Positions 34,829-44,128 of a stretch of 64,000 bases of DNA are shown piece by piece. The notes below the pieces were generated by a model that ran no database searches, was not told the DNA's origin, and saw only the letters and a list, made by a program, of their open reading frames with translations. This stretch comes from Streptomyces marispadix (lineage in GTDB: Bacteria > Actinomycetota > Actinomycetes > Streptomycetales > Streptomycetaceae). The stretch covers positions 3,882,501 through 3,946,500 of the forward strand of contig NZ_JAKWJU010000002.1 in assembly GCF_022524345.1 (NCBI RefSeq). Reading direction: 5' to 3'. Made by a program: the position numbers and the translations under genes. Within the stretch, counting starts at the first letter, position 1. The number at the start of each line of letters is the position of its first letter.

Positions 34829-36463
34829 TCAGCGCGTCGCCCTCAGCGCGTCCGCCGTCTCCCGCACGGCCGGAGAGCCCGTCCACTGTGCCAGCGCCTG
34901 CCGCATTCCCTGTGGATCGGGCCTGTCGCTCGCCCAGGCGATATAGCCGTCGGGCCGCACCAGCAGGGTCCTTCGGCCCGTCGCCGACGAACGGACGTGA
35001 ACCGTACGGTCGTCGGCCTCCACGCCCGTGTTCGGCGGCGGTGCGTCCGGCGGCGAGACGAGCACGAACGAGCCCGTGCGCAGCGCCTCGTAGAGACGGC
35101 CGCCGGAGGCGAGCGGCAGATCGGGCGCCCGCCTTGCGGTGAGCGGATGGGAGCCACGCGGCGCTCGGTAGGAGATGCCGACTCCGGAGACCATCCGTAC
35201 CGCCCGGCGGGCCAACGGACTCACGCGGCCGAGGAGTTGGGCACCGGTCGAACGCAGCGTGCGGCCCGCGGCGGAACGGGTGAGCGCGAGCCGGATGATC
35301 GCGCCGCTGGCACGCAGCACGAGGGTGCCCACCGGGTGCCGCTCGCCTTCGTACGTATCCAGCAGGGCGGCGGGCGAGTGGCCGCGCAGCACGGCCGAGA
35401 GCTTCCAGGAGAGGTTCGCCGCGTCCTGGAGGCCGGTGTTCATGCCCATTCCGCCCGCGGGGGAGTGGACGTGTGCGGCGTCGCCCGCGAGGAAGACCCG
35501 GTCGACACGGTAGTGCGGCGCCTGGCGTTCGTCGCTGTGGAAGCGGGAGATCCAGCGGGGGTCGTGCATTCCGTAGTCGTAGCCGAGCGCCGACACGGCC
35601 AGCTCCCTGACCTCCTCGAGGCCGGGGGTCTCGCTGTCGGGGAGCTGGCGGTGGCGGTTCCAGCCCGCCACCCGGTAAAAGCCGTCCCCGAAGCCCGCGA
35701 TGAGGGCGAACCCGTCCTCCGACGCGTCGATGAGGAATGGGTTGGACGGCGGATCGGTCAGCCGGACGTCGGCCAGCACGATCGAACGGATCACGGACTT
35801 GCCGGGGAAGGGCAGGCCGAGCAGTTCGCGCACGGTGCTGTGCACGCCGTCCGCGCCGACGACATACGAGGCGCGAAGTGAACGGACGGGCGCGGACGGG
35901 GACTTGGTCCCGGCCCCGGTCCCGGCCCCGGACTCGGGCGCCCCGGACTCGGACCCCGCTGCGGCATCCGCTGCGGCGTCCGCTGCGGCGTCCGCCCGCG
36001 CCGCCGCGAGTTCCACGACGACTTCCGTGTCGTCCTGGTGCAGTCCGACGACCTCCGTGCCGTGGTGGAAGACCACCCCTGCCTTGCGGGCGCGCCGCTC
36101 CAGCAGCCGTTCCACCTCGAACTGGCCGGTGACCAGTACGTACGGGAAGCGGCTCGGCAGCAGTGACGGCTTGAGGACGCCGACTCCGAAGAGGCTGAGC
36201 GACTCCATCCGCGAGCCGGTGCCGATCAGTTCGTCGGCGAGTCCGCGGGCGTCGAGCTGTTCCAGCGTGCGTGCGTGGACGACGAGGGCACGCGTCAGAT
36301 TGCTGATCCCCTCCTCGCGCCGCTCGACGAGGGTGACCCGATGCCCGGCCTCGGCGAGGTCGCCGGCGGCCATCAGCCCCGTGGGCCCGGCACCCACGAC
36401 GATCACGTCCGCGGCCTCCTCGGCCTGCGGGGTCCCCTTATGCGGACTGTCGCTGCGTGCCAT
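34829..36463 (-). CDS. Group A FAD-dependent aromatic monooxygenase
   Basis: A 544-residue hydroxylase of the p-hydroxybenzoate/phenol hydroxylase class. Motifs: VIVVGAGPTGLMAAGDLAEA (FAD ADP-binding), SYVVGADGVHSTVRELLGL (DG motif), VFLAGDAAHVHSPAGGMGMN (GD motif). The C-terminal part is a thioredoxin-like domain typical of this class. An Ala/Asp-repeat and Ser/Gly insertion at about residues 155-190 is low-complexity. ATG 36463 has GGGGAGG upstream. Such enzymes hydroxylate phenolic substrates, and relatives inactivate antibiotics; the substrate is unknown. Its upstream region carries repeats also found before the TetR gene at 40434. Confidence 0.87.
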   Translation of the reverse strand: MARSDSPHKGTPQAEEAADVIVVGAGPTGLMAAGDLAEAGHRVTLVERREEGISNLTRALVVHARTLEQLDARGLADELIGTGSRMESLSLFGVGVLKPSLLPSRFPYVLVTGQFEVERLLERRARKAGVVFHHGTEVVGLHQDDTEVVVELAAARADAAADAAADAAAGSESGAPESGAGTGAGTKSPSAPVRSLRASYVVGADGVHSTVRELLGLPFPGKSVIRSIVLADVRLTDPPSNPFLIDASEDGFALIAGFGDGFYRVAGWNRHRQLPDSETPGLEEVRELAVSALGYDYGMHDPRWISRFHSDERQAPHYRVDRVFLAGDAAHVHSPAGGMGMNTGLQDAANLSWKLSAVLRGHSPAALLDTYEGERHPVGTLVLRASGAIIRLALTRSAAGRTLRSTGAQLLGRVSPLARRAVRMVSGVGISYRAPRGSHPLTARRAPDLPLASGGRLYEALRTGSFVLVSPPDAPPPNTGVEADDRTVHVRSSATGRRTLLVRPDGYIAWASDRPDPQGMRQALAQWTGSPAVRETADALRATR

Positions 36464-36523
36464 GAGTCCTCCCCGATCGTGTGGGTGCCCGGCGGTTCGT
36501 TCGCGGGCGTCGGCCTGCGTTCG

Positions 36524-36596
36524 TCAACAACCGTTGGCACAACGGTAGATGGGGCTCTACGGCGATGTCAACGAGCGTTGGCCTACGGGTGTTGAC
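36524..36596. promoter_or_regulatory. TetR-type operator candidates upstream of the monooxygenase
   Basis: Two inverted repeats of the form CAAC-N4-GTTG occur here: CAACAACCGTTG (36525-36536, followed by GCACAACGG) and CAACGAGCGTTG (36569-36580, followed by GCCTACGGGTGTTG). The second matches the region before the TetR gene at 40406 in 17 of 18 bases, CAACGAGYGTTGGCCTAC. Confidence 0.65.
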
Positions 36597-36630
36597 CAAT
36601 GCGAGCCGATCAACGAACGCCGATCAGCCG

Positions 36631-36717
36631 CGAAGAGCCGCCATGAGACACGAAGAGACGCCATGAGACACGACGTGAAGCGAAGAGACGCGATGCGAAA
36701 CGAAGACGCGCGATGCG
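36631..36717. repeat. Short direct repeats upstream of the monooxygenase
   Basis: CCATGAGACACGAAGAGACG occurs at 36641-36660 and again, diverging after 13 bases, from 36661; further CGAAGAGACGCGATGCG-like copies follow. The region is AT-richer than its surroundings. There is no gene between 36464 and 36800. Confidence 0.6.
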
Positions 36718-36800
36718 GCTCGATCAGGCCGTACCGCCGTAGAGCCTCAACGCCCCACGGAGGCACAGTCGTCGGAAGTGCGGGTGAGAGCCGGTCGCGC

Positions 36801-37526
36801 TCAGTCGTCCAGGCGGGCGCAGAACAGGTCCACCAGGCGGGCCTGGAACGCGCGCCCCTCCTCGCCGGGCTCCATGGAGATCGTCCCGCCGCCCCAGTCG
36901 ACCGTGCCGACCATGTCCTGGTACTCGGAGTGCAGATGGTGAAGGATGCCGCTGACCCGCGCCCTCGGCAGGTCCAGCAGCTTGCACACGGGCTGCACAT
37001 AGGGCTGCCAGCGGTTCGTGACCGCGCGGGACAGCAGGTCGCTCAGCTCGGCGCCGAGTCCCGTGACGTCCAGATAGGCGCGCAGCGGCAACGCCAGTGC
37101 CTCGGCGAGGAGTTCGGCCTGGCGCTCGGTGAGGCGCCAGTGTCCGCCCCGCTCCATCTCCTCGTACTCGGCCGGGGAGAGGCCCAGTCGCAGTGCCATG
37201 TCGAACGTCGAGACGCCACGGGCGAGGCGGTGCTGGTGCACGGTGCTTAGCGCCCCCATGAGGTCGCCGACGGAGCACCACAGCACACCGGCCAGCGCGG
37301 TCAACTCCCGCTCGCCGGGGCTCTGGTCGCCGGACTCCCAGCTCAGCACCGTGAGCGGGGTGACCTGCACGCCGTACGCGCTGAGCATCGTGGACGCGAC
37401 GTCCTCTGCCCGCATGCCGAGGGCCTGGCGCGTGCTGCGCGCGGCCTCACGGTTGAACGCGGGCCTGCTGGGGTCGGATGACGTGTGCTGGGACAAACGG
37501 TCCACTTCTTCAGTCGTCTTCCTCAC
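36801..37526 (-). CDS. XRE-family helix-turn-helix protein
   Basis: About 241 residues. The HTH lies near the N terminus (ALGMRAEDVASTMLSAYGVQ, TPLTVLSWESGDQSPGEREL). A second, weaker HTH-like stretch (TFDMALRLGLSPAEYEEMER) follows, then a C-terminal domain ending in FCARLDD. The start is uncertain: GTG 37526 is used, but TTG 37580, GTG 37505 and TTG 37496 are in frame and none has a strong ribosome binding site; strong family similarity seems to begin around SRPAFNREAARSTRQAL. The regulatory target is unknown. It is downstream of the lactate permease gene on the same strand. Confidence 0.72.
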   Translation of the reverse strand: MRKTTEEVDRLSQHTSSDPSRPAFNREAARSTRQALGMRAEDVASTMLSAYGVQVTPLTVLSWESGDQSPGERELTALAGVLWCSVGDLMGALSTVHQHRLARGVSTFDMALRLGLSPAEYEEMERGGHWRLTERQAELLAEALALPLRAYLDVTGLGAELSDLLSRAVTNRWQPYVQPVCKLLDLPRARVSGILHHLHSEYQDMVGTVDWGGGTISMEPGEEGRAFQARLVDLFCARLDD

Positions 37527-37594
37527 GGCGCGGCCACGGGCCCGGAGTCCGGAAGTCCTGCCAGGAGTCCGGAAGTTCAAAGGATGTCAAAGCG

Positions 37595-39316
37595 CTACGG
37601 CAGCGTCCAGGCCAGGATTCCCGACTGTGCATAGATCAACACGGAGAGGATCAGCAGCAGACCGAGGCTCCACTTGAGCGTGGCACGCAGCAGCTCCGAC
37701 TCCTGACCTGCGCATCCGACGGCGGTGGCGGCGATGGTGAGGTTCTGAGGACTGATCATCTTGCCGACGACTCCTCCCGAGGTGTTACCGGCGACCAGCA
37801 GCGACGGATCGAGGCCGGCCCCCTGTGCGGCGGTGTGCTGGAGGCTGGCGAACAGTGCGTTGGACGAGGTGTCCGAGCCGGTCACCGCGGTGCCGAACCA
37901 GCCGAGCACCGGCGAGAGCAGCGCGAGCGCGCTCCCGCTCCCGGCTATCCAGGTGCCGATGGTGATGGTCTGCCCGGAGAGGTTCATGACGTAGGCGAGC
38001 GCGAGCACGGCCGCCACGGTCAGCAGCGCCGTACGCAGTTTCACCAGGGTGGCGCCCAACTCCCGGAAGGCGGACTGCGGTTCGATGCGCAGCACGAGAG
38101 CGGTGATCACGCCGGAGAGCAGCAGCAGCGTCCCGGGAGACGACAGCCAGGCGAGCTTGTAGACGGTGGAGTCCACCTGGTCGCCGGTGACCGTCAGCAG
38201 CTTCCCGTCCAGGCCCGGCCAGGGGATGGCGATGTCCGTACCGCCGAGGAACTCCTTCACCGGCGTCCACAGTTGGGCGGCGGAGAAGACCGCGATGACG
38301 ATGATGTACGGGGCGAAGGCCGTCGTCAGGCGCCTGCCGTCGGTCGTGGGCCGTACGGGACCGGTCTCGGTGCCGCGCGGGCCGTGTGATCCGCGCGTCG
38401 GCCCGCCGCCTGATCCGCGTGCGGCCGGCGTGCGCTGTCCGCCCGTGCCCGATCCCCCGTCCTCGCCGAGGAGTTCGGCCCTCGCCTCCTCGCTGCCGCG
38501 TGGCCGCCAGAACCGCATGAAGACCACGGCCGCGACCAGGCTCGCCAGCGAGGTGATGATGTCGGTCAGCTCCACGGAGATGTAGTTGGAGCTGACGAAC
38601 TGCACGACCGCGAAGGACACTCCGCACACCACCGCTACCGGCCATATCTGGCGCAGCCCGCGGAAGCCGTCGACCAGCAGCGTCAGCAGCAGCGGCACCA
38701 CGAGGGCGAGCAGCGGCACCTGACGGCCCACATAGGCGCCGATCTCGGTGTACGGGATCTTGGTCAGCCCGCCCGCGGTGATGACGGGTATGCCCATGGC
38801 GCCGAAGGCGACGGGCGCGGTGTTGGCGACGAGCACCGTGACGGCCGCGCGGAACGGCGGGAAGCCCAGCGCGATGAGCATGATGCCGGTGATGGCGACG
38901 GGCGCCCCGAAGCCGGCGAGGGCCTCCAGCAGAGCGCCGAAGCAGAACGCCAGGACCACCGCCAGTACGCGCGGGTCGTCGCTGATGAGGCTCAGAGAGC
39001 GGCGCAGATCCTCGAACGTCCCGCTGACGACGGTCAGTTGGTACAGCCAGATGGCCGTCACCAGGATCCAGCCGATCGGGAAGAGGCCGAAGACGGCGCC
39101 CTCGCTCGCCGCGAGGGACGCCAGCTTCAGCGGCATCCCGTACACGTAGACGGCGATTCCCACCGCGACGGCGAGCGCGGTCAGTCCGGCCCAGTGGGCC
39201 TTGACCCGGGCCGCGCCCAGCAGCAGGAACAGGGTGAGCAGCGGCACCGTGGCCACGAGCGCCGACAGCGCGAGGCCGCCGGAGAGCGGAGAGAGTGCGG
39301 GCTGGTACAAGGGCAT
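37595..39316 (-). CDS. lctP: L-lactate permease (LctP family)
   Basis: A 573-residue polytopic membrane transporter importing lactate (or glycolate) with protons. Family signatures include LAFCFGALLEALAGFGAPVA, GFPPFRAAVTVLVANTAPVA, GAMGIPVITAGGLT and, near the end, LVAGNTSGGVVGKMISPQNL and CAGQESELLRATLKWSLGL. A charged Gly/Pro/Thr-rich loop interrupts the middle (about 295-345). ATG 39316 is taken; an in-frame start 15 codons upstream would be translated through an operator. It is divergent from the GntR-type regulator, with two TGGTCAGACCA sites between them. No lactate dehydrogenase gene is adjacent. Confidence 0.92.
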   Translation of the reverse strand: MPLYQPALSPLSGGLALSALVATVPLLTLFLLLGAARVKAHWAGLTALAVAVGIAVYVYGMPLKLASLAASEGAVFGLFPIGWILVTAIWLYQLTVVSGTFEDLRRSLSLISDDPRVLAVVLAFCFGALLEALAGFGAPVAITGIMLIALGFPPFRAAVTVLVANTAPVAFGAMGIPVITAGGLTKIPYTEIGAYVGRQVPLLALVVPLLLTLLVDGFRGLRQIWPVAVVCGVSFAVVQFVSSNYISVELTDIITSLASLVAAVVFMRFWRPRGSEEARAELLGEDGGSGTGGQRTPAARGSGGGPTRGSHGPRGTETGPVRPTTDGRRLTTAFAPYIIVIAVFSAAQLWTPVKEFLGGTDIAIPWPGLDGKLLTVTGDQVDSTVYKLAWLSSPGTLLLLSGVITALVLRIEPQSAFRELGATLVKLRTALLTVAAVLALAYVMNLSGQTITIGTWIAGSGSALALLSPVLGWFGTAVTGSDTSSNALFASLQHTAAQGAGLDPSLLVAGNTSGGVVGKMISPQNLTIAATAVGCAGQESELLRATLKWSLGLLLILSVLIYAQSGILAWTLP

Positions 39317-39329
39317 CCCCGGACGGATT

Positions 39330-39340
39330 TGGTCAGACCA
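39330..39340. promoter_or_regulatory. FadR/LldR-type operator, copy 1
   Basis: TGGTCAGACCA is an 11-bp perfect TGGT-N3-ACCA palindrome, the classic operator of FadR-subfamily GntR regulators. It lies 14 bp before the lctP start. Confidence 0.8.
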
Positions 39341-39402
39341 TGCACAGAAGCTGCCACACACTATGAAGAGCCCAACTCCCTGTCCAGAGAACGCACATGA
39401 TG

Positions 39403-39413
39403 TGGTCAGACCA
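39403..39413. promoter_or_regulatory. FadR/LldR-type operator, copy 2
   Basis: A second identical TGGTCAGACCA lies 73 bp (about seven helical turns) from copy 1 and 100 bp before the GntR start, so the two sites are on the same DNA face, allowing cooperative or looped binding. Confidence 0.8.
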
Positions 39414-39512
39414 AAGCATGGGTGATTGGGTTACGCTCGCGTTCATCCGTGTCGTCCCGCGTCGGCACCACCTCGGACGAGCGGAACGACATCGGGGACT
39501 TGGGAGGGCTTC

Positions 39513-40256
39513 ATGGCCGGGCCGGAGGACTGGGAACCCGTAGCCCGTTCACGTACATACGAGTTGGTGCTCACCCGGATCGAGCAGCTCATCCACGACG
39601 GCAGGCTCCGGGTGGGCGACCGGCTGCCGCCCGAACGGGAGTTGAGCGAACTGCTCGGTGTGAGCAGGGCGGCAGTCCGTGAGGCGCTTCGCGTGCTGGA
39701 GGCACAGGGGGCCCTGCGGCCACGGGTCGGCACGGGCCCGGACTCCGGGAACGTGATCGCGGCCATGCCCGGAGCGGGGCTCACCCAGTTCCTCCGGCTG
39801 CACATAGCGCTGGCGCACTTTCCGCTCGACGACGTGGTCGAGGCACGTGCCGTACTGGAACGTTCCAGCGCCCGGCTCGCTGCCGAGAGGGCGCGCAGCG
39901 AGGATCTCGCGCGTATGCGGGAGCAGTTGGACCGGATGGACGCCGAGAGCCTTCCCCGCGAGGTGTTCAACGACTGCGACACCGACTTCCACGTCGCGAT
40001 CGCGGAGGCGGCGGGCAACCGCCTGGTGGCCGATCTGACCGTGTCCGTACGCAACGCGGTGCGGAAGACCCTGCTCACGGTCTTCAACCGCGTCGACGAC
40101 TGGGAGCTGCTGGCGGCCCGGCTGCGTGCGGAGCACCACGAGATCTACGACGCCGTGGCGGCGGGGGAGGTCGACAGGGCGGGGGATGCCGTGGAGGCGC
40201 ATATCCGTTCCGTGCACCGTGAGATCGTGCTGCCGTCGCTGTCGCCGGTGCCCTGA
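39513..40256 (+). CDS. GntR-family regulator, FadR subfamily (LldR-like)
   Basis: A 247-residue regulator. The winged HTH is at 12-75 (LPPERELSELLGVSRAAVRE, VLEAQGALRPR). The all-helical FCD effector domain follows, with metal/ligand residues in DTDFHVAIAEAAGN and AEHHEIYDAVAAGE. ATG 39513 has GGGAGGG upstream, and a longer in-frame start at 39426 lacks one. It is divergent from the lactate permease with two operators in between. It probably represses lctP and itself, with lactate or a related acid as inducer; this is inferred from position. Confidence 0.9.
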   Translation: MAGPEDWEPVARSRTYELVLTRIEQLIHDGRLRVGDRLPPERELSELLGVSRAAVREALRVLEAQGALRPRVGTGPDSGNVIAAMPGAGLTQFLRLHIALAHFPLDDVVEARAVLERSSARLAAERARSEDLARMREQLDRMDAESLPREVFNDCDTDFHVAIAEAAGNRLVADLTVSVRNAVRKTLLTVFNRVDDWELLAARLRAEHHEIYDAVAAGEVDRAGDAVEAHIRSVHREIVLPSLSPVP

Positions 40257-40404
40257 CCCGGGCGGACTCGGGTCAAATGGGGGCGAGATCGGGGAAGTCG
40301 GGGGAGTCGGGGTGCGTTTGCGCCCTATGGGACCCGGGGTCGCGGCTGGTCGTTCGTTGGGCCCACCGCGGTCCGATGCCCCCGTGATCTGGAACCCTGG
40401 TCCG

Positions 40405-40432
40405 CCAACGAGTGTTGGCCTACAGTCGTTGG
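40405..40432. promoter_or_regulatory. TetR operator candidate at its own start
   Basis: CCAACGAGTGTTGG, a CCAAC-N4-GTTGG inverted repeat, is followed by CCTACAGTCGTTGG and ends one base before the TetR ATG. The core recurs upstream of the monooxygenase gene (36569-36586). Confidence 0.7.
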
Positions 40433-40433
40433 C

Positions 40434-41123
40434 ATGAACGACGAAGTGAAGGCACGTACGGCTGCCCCCTCCGGCGCCGTGGCCGCTGACGCCCCGGCTG
40501 CTGAAGCGTCGGCCGGGCTCGCGGCCACGGGGGGCGCGGGGCGCGCGGGGGCCGCGGGGCGCGAACGTGCCCCGCGCCGCTCGGACTCGACGCGTGCCGC
40601 GATCCTGCGCGCCGCACGCGAACGCTTCGCCGCAGACGGATACGAGCGGGCGACGATCCGGGCGATAGCGCGCGACGCCGCCATCGACCCGTCGATGGTG
40701 ATGCGTTACTACGGCAACAAGGAGGGGCTCTTCGCCGCCGCCTCCGAAATCGACCTGCGCCTCCCGGACTTGACCGGCGTCCCCGCCGAAGAGACCGGCA
40801 CCCGGCTCGTACGGCACTTCCTGCACCGCTGGGAGGGCGACGAGACGCTGAACGCCATGCTGCGCGTCGGCGTCACGAATCCCGCCGGCGCGGAGCGCGT
40901 TCACTCCGTCTTCCGCGACCAGGTGGCCCCGGCCGTCGCCGCCGTGTGCCCGGACCCCGCACAAGTGCCTCAGCGCGCGGCCCTGTTGGCGTCGCAGATC
41001 CTCGGCATGGCCGTCAGCCGGTACGTACTGAAGCTGCCGCCCTCGGTCGCGCTGACGCACGAGGAGATCGTGAGCTGGCTGGGACCGACGGTGCAGCGCT
41101 ACCTCACGGCGGAGGGCCCGTAG
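40434..41123 (+). CDS. TetR/AcrR-family regulator
   Basis: A 229-residue repressor. The first 48 residues are an Ala/Gly-rich extension. The TetR HTH follows (about 51-98; SDSTRAAILRAARERFAADG, RATIRAIARDAAIDPSMVMR, YYGNKEGLF). The C-terminal domain (LVRHFLHRWEGDETLNAML, SQILGMAVSRYVLKLPP) binds an unknown ligand. The start codon abuts the operator-like repeat, implying tight autoregulation. Shared operator sequence suggests it also controls the FAD monooxygenase at 34829-36463. Confidence 0.9.
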   Translation: MNDEVKARTAAPSGAVAADAPAAEASAGLAATGGAGRAGAAGRERAPRRSDSTRAAILRAARERFAADGYERATIRAIARDAAIDPSMVMRYYGNKEGLFAAASEIDLRLPDLTGVPAEETGTRLVRHFLHRWEGDETLNAMLRVGVTNPAGAERVHSVFRDQVAPAVAAVCPDPAQVPQRAALLASQILGMAVSRYVLKLPPSVALTHEEIVSWLGPTVQRYLTAEGP

Positions 41124-41252
41124 CCGGGGAAGCCGAGAAGACGGCGGGGACTCGGAGTACGGCGAAGACCGGCAGATCCGGGGAAACTTACGAAGCCGGC
41201 GCAACCGCGGCAGAGCGGGCCATCGGGGAACCACCCGACGGGAAGCGGACCG

Positions 41253-41681
41253 TCAGGGCCACACCAGGCAGTACGGCTGGTGGCCCGCCATGTGCAGACG
41301 GTCGGAGAAGTCCTGCCATTCGTGGAGGAGTTGGTACACGTTGAACGCGTCCTGCGGGCCCGCACGGTCGGGCACCGTGGACCAGATGAAGGCCGCAGCG
41401 CCGACCGACTCCTCGCCGATGCCTCGCAGCGGGTCGACGACCGTCATCGGCAGCTTGACGACCGCGTAGTCCGGGTGCAGCACCACGAGTTCGAGCGGCG
41501 GGACCCGGTGCAGAGGTATGCCCTCGATGCCCGTGAGGACCATCGCAGCCATCGTCTCCGGCTTGATCTTGGTGAACATGCCGTGGCCCAGCTCGTCGCC
41601 GCCGAGCTCCTCGGGGCGCATCGAGACCGGGACCCGCGCCGCCGTCGCGCCGTCCGGTGCGCCGAAGTACTTGTAGGTCAC
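41253..41681 (-). CDS. Conserved actinobacterial protein of unknown function
   Basis: A 142-residue protein starting MTYKYFGAPDGATAARVPVS, with PLELVVLHPDYAVVKLPMTV, AFNVYQLLHEWQDFSDRLH and ending HQPYCLVWP. GTG 41681 is used because conservation (as I recall it in Streptomyces) begins there; the longer in-frame extension to 41852 is Gly/Arg-rich and looks non-coding. There are no membrane segments, signal peptide or recognised catalytic motif. Confidence 0.75.
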   Translation of the reverse strand: MTYKYFGAPDGATAARVPVSMRPEELGGDELGHGMFTKIKPETMAAMVLTGIEGIPLHRVPPLELVVLHPDYAVVKLPMTVVDPLRGIGEESVGAAAFIWSTVPDRAGPQDAFNVYQLLHEWQDFSDRLHMAGHQPYCLVWP

Positions 41682-42014
41682 CCCCACTCGGCCGCCACCC
41701 CTGCTGCTCCCTGTGTCTCTCTCCGCCGCGTTTCTGCGATGACGGCCCCGTGCGCGCTCCGGACCGAGGTCCCCGGTACCCTCTCCCAGTCCACCACCGC
41801 GCTGCATGTCACCACCCGACCACTCGCGGCCACCGCCGCGCAACCCGATCATCGTGTCAGAGACCTCCCCGTCCTGCGGTCCGTGAAACGCCCCGCAGCG
41901 CGCGGGTAATCCCCGTGTTACCGCGCCGGTACCTCACCGGTCCCCTGCGTCTCGCATACCCACCTGTGGGAAGACGACGCAGGGCTCCCGGCGACGCTCT
42001 GACACCATGGCCCT
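41682..42014. other. Divergent promoter region, no gene
   Basis: These 333 bp separate the unknown gene (minus) and hemL (plus). CACCAT at 42003-42008, six bases before the hemL GTG, could be the -10 element of a leaderless transcript. Nothing else is recognisable. Confidence 0.4.
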
Positions 42015-43322
42015 GTGACTTACTCGTACGAGGCCCCAGTATCGCAGTCGCTCTTCGACCGTGCCGCCGCCGTGACACCTGGAGGCGTGAATTCTCCGGT
42101 CCGGGCGTTCCAAGCAGTGGGCGGTACGCCCCGGTTCATGGTGTCCGGTGCCGGTCCGTACCTCATGGACGCCGACGGACGTGAGTACGTGGACCTCGTC
42201 TGCTCATGGGGGCCGATGATCCTGGGCCACTCCCACCCCGAGGTGATCGCGGCCGTACAGGCGGCGGTCAGTCGCGGCACGTCCTTCGGTACGCCCGGCG
42301 AGGACGAAGTCGCCCTCGCCGAGGAGATCGTGGACCGTATCGCCCCGGTCGAGCGGGTACGTCTGGTCTCCTCCGGCACGGAGGCGACGATGTCCGCGAT
42401 CCGGCTGGCGCGGGGATTCACCGGGCGCGCCAAGGTCGTGAAGTTCGCGGGGTGTTACCACGGTCACGTGGACTCGCTGCTGGCGTCGGCGGGTTCGGGC
42501 GTCGCCACCTTCGGGCTGCCGGGCACCCCCGGGGTCACCGAGTCGCAGGCGGCGGAGACGATCGTGCTGCCGTACAACGATCTCGACGCGGTGCGCGCCG
42601 CGTTCGCCGCGCACCCGGACGAGATCGCCTGCCTGATCACCGAGGCGTCCCCCGGCAACATGGGCATCGTCCCGCCGCAGCCGGGATTCAACGAGCAGTT
42701 GAAGGAGATCTGCCGTTCGCACGGTGCGCTGTTCGTCTCGGACGAGGTGATGACCGGCTTCCGCGTCAGCAGGCAGGGGTGGTACGGGATCGATCAAGTC
42801 GTCCCTGATCTGATGACGTTCGGCAAGGTGATGGGCGGCGGCTTCCCCGCGGCGGCCTTCGGCGGACGAGCCGACGTGATGGCGCGGCTCGCCCCCGAGG
42901 GGCCCGTCTACCAGGCCGGGACCCTCTCCGGGAATCCCGTCGCCACGGCCGCCGGCCTCGCCCAGTTGAGGCTGCTGGACGATGCGGCGTACGCGGCGGT
43001 CGACTCGGCGTCCGTGCAGTTGCGCGGCGCCGTCACGGAGGCGCTGAGCAAGGCAGGCGTGGCTCATCGGCTCCAGGCCGCGGGCAACATGTTCTCCGTG
43101 TTCTTCACCGACGAGCCCGTGACCGACTACGAGGGCGCCAAGGCACAGGAGACGTTCCGCTTCACGGCGTTCTTCCACTCGATGCTGGAGCAGGGCGTCT
43201 ATCTGCCGCCGTCCGCCTTCGAGTCGTGGTTCGTATCCACCGCGCACGACGACGGTGCGCTGGACCGGGTCGTGGAGGCGCTGCCCGCCGCGGCCAGGGC
43301 CGCCGCGGAGGCGACGGCATGA
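42015..43322 (+). CDS. hemL: Glutamate-1-semialdehyde 2,1-aminomutase
   Basis: A 435-residue PLP enzyme converting glutamate-1-semialdehyde to 5-aminolevulinate, the step after HemA. Class III aminotransferase signatures: [71 protein letters not shown], and the PLP lysine in [22 protein letters not shown] 42015 has no Shine-Dalgarno sequence. It is unlinked to the rex-hem operon but belongs to the same pathway. Its stop overlaps the next start. Confidence 0.95.
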   Translation: MTYSYEAPVSQSLFDRAAAVTPGGVNSPVRAFQAVGGTPRFMVSGAGPYLMDADGREYVDLVCSWGPMILGHSHPEVIAAVQAAVSRGTSFGTPGEDEVALAEEIVDRIAPVERVRLVSSGTEATMSAIRLARGFTGRAKVVKFAGCYHGHVDSLLASAGSGVATFGLPGTPGVTESQAAETIVLPYNDLDAVRAAFAAHPDEIACLITEASPGNMGIVPPQPGFNEQLKEICRSHGALFVSDEVMTGFRVSRQGWYGIDQVVPDLMTFGKVMGGGFPAAAFGGRADVMARLAPEGPVYQAGTLSGNPVATAAGLAQLRLLDDAAYAAVDSASVQLRGAVTEALSKAGVAHRLQAAGNMFSVFFTDEPVTDYEGAKAQETFRFTAFFHSMLEQGVYLPPSAFESWFVSTAHDDGALDRVVEALPAAARAAAEATA

Positions 43323-44128
43323 GCGCCGAAGACCGAAGTGACCGCAGAGGCACGGGCCGTGGCGCCGCGGATCGCGCGAGTACGGGCCGCGGGGGCGGAG
43401 GCGGCGCTCACGGCCGTGAGCGCCGGGACAGCTTGGAGATCCCGGCCGACGGCGAGAGCCGTACCGTCACCGTCGTACATGTGATGCGTCACGGCGAGGT
43501 CGAGAACCCCGGCGGCGTGCTGTACGGGCGGCTGCCCGGATACCACCTCTCCGAGCTGGGGCGCCGCATGGCCGACCGGGTCGCCGAGCATCTCGCCGAG
43601 CGTGACATCGCCCACGTCGTGGCCTCGCCGCTGGAGCGTGCGCAGGAGACGGCCGCGCCCATCGCCAAGTCGCACGGCCTGGACGTCGCCTGTGACGAGG
43701 GCCTGATCGAGGCCGACAACGTATTCCAGGGCAAAACGGTCGGCGTGGGGGACGGCGCCCTGCGCAGACCCGCGAACTGGCGCCACCTCTTCAACCCCTT
43801 CCGGCCCTCCTGGGGCGAGTCGTACATGCACCAGGTGCTGCGGATGCGGGCCGCGCTCGACGCGGCCAGGGACGCGGCACGGGGGCGCGAGGCGGTCTGC
43901 GTCTCGCACCAGCTTCCGATCTGGACGCTGCGCAGCTTCGTCGAGCGCCGCCGCCTGTGGCACGACCCGAGGCGCCGGCAGTGCACGCTCGCATCGCTGA
44001 CGACCTTCACCTTCCACGGGGACAAGATCGTCTCCGTCGGCTATACGGAACCCGCTCGCGATCTCGTGCCCCCGCATCTGCGCGCGGGCGCCAGGCGCAC
44101 CAAGGGCGGCGGCGGGCGCGGGGCTTGA
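43319..44128 (+). CDS. Histidine phosphatase-superfamily protein
   Basis: A 269-residue protein. A Gly/Arg-rich N terminus (about 48 residues) precedes the catalytic RHG motif [20 protein letters not shown] (His58 nucleophile). [17 protein letters not shown], and a second catalytic His in [16 protein letters not shown], complete the phosphoglycerate-mutase-like fold. ATG 43319 overlaps the hemL stop (ATGA). It is conserved between hemL and the cytochrome c genes in Streptomyces. The substrate is unknown. Confidence 0.88.
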   Translation: MSAEDRSDRRGTGRGAADRASTGRGGGGGAHGRERRDSLEIPADGESRTVTVVHVMRHGEVENPGGVLYGRLPGYHLSELGRRMADRVAEHLAERDIAHVVASPLERAQETAAPIAKSHGLDVACDEGLIEADNVFQGKTVGVGDGALRRPANWRHLFNPFRPSWGESYMHQVLRMRAALDAARDAARGREAVCVSHQLPIWTLRSFVERRRLWHDPRRRQCTLASLTTFTFHGDKIVSVGYTEPARDLVPPHLRAGARRTKGGGGRGA

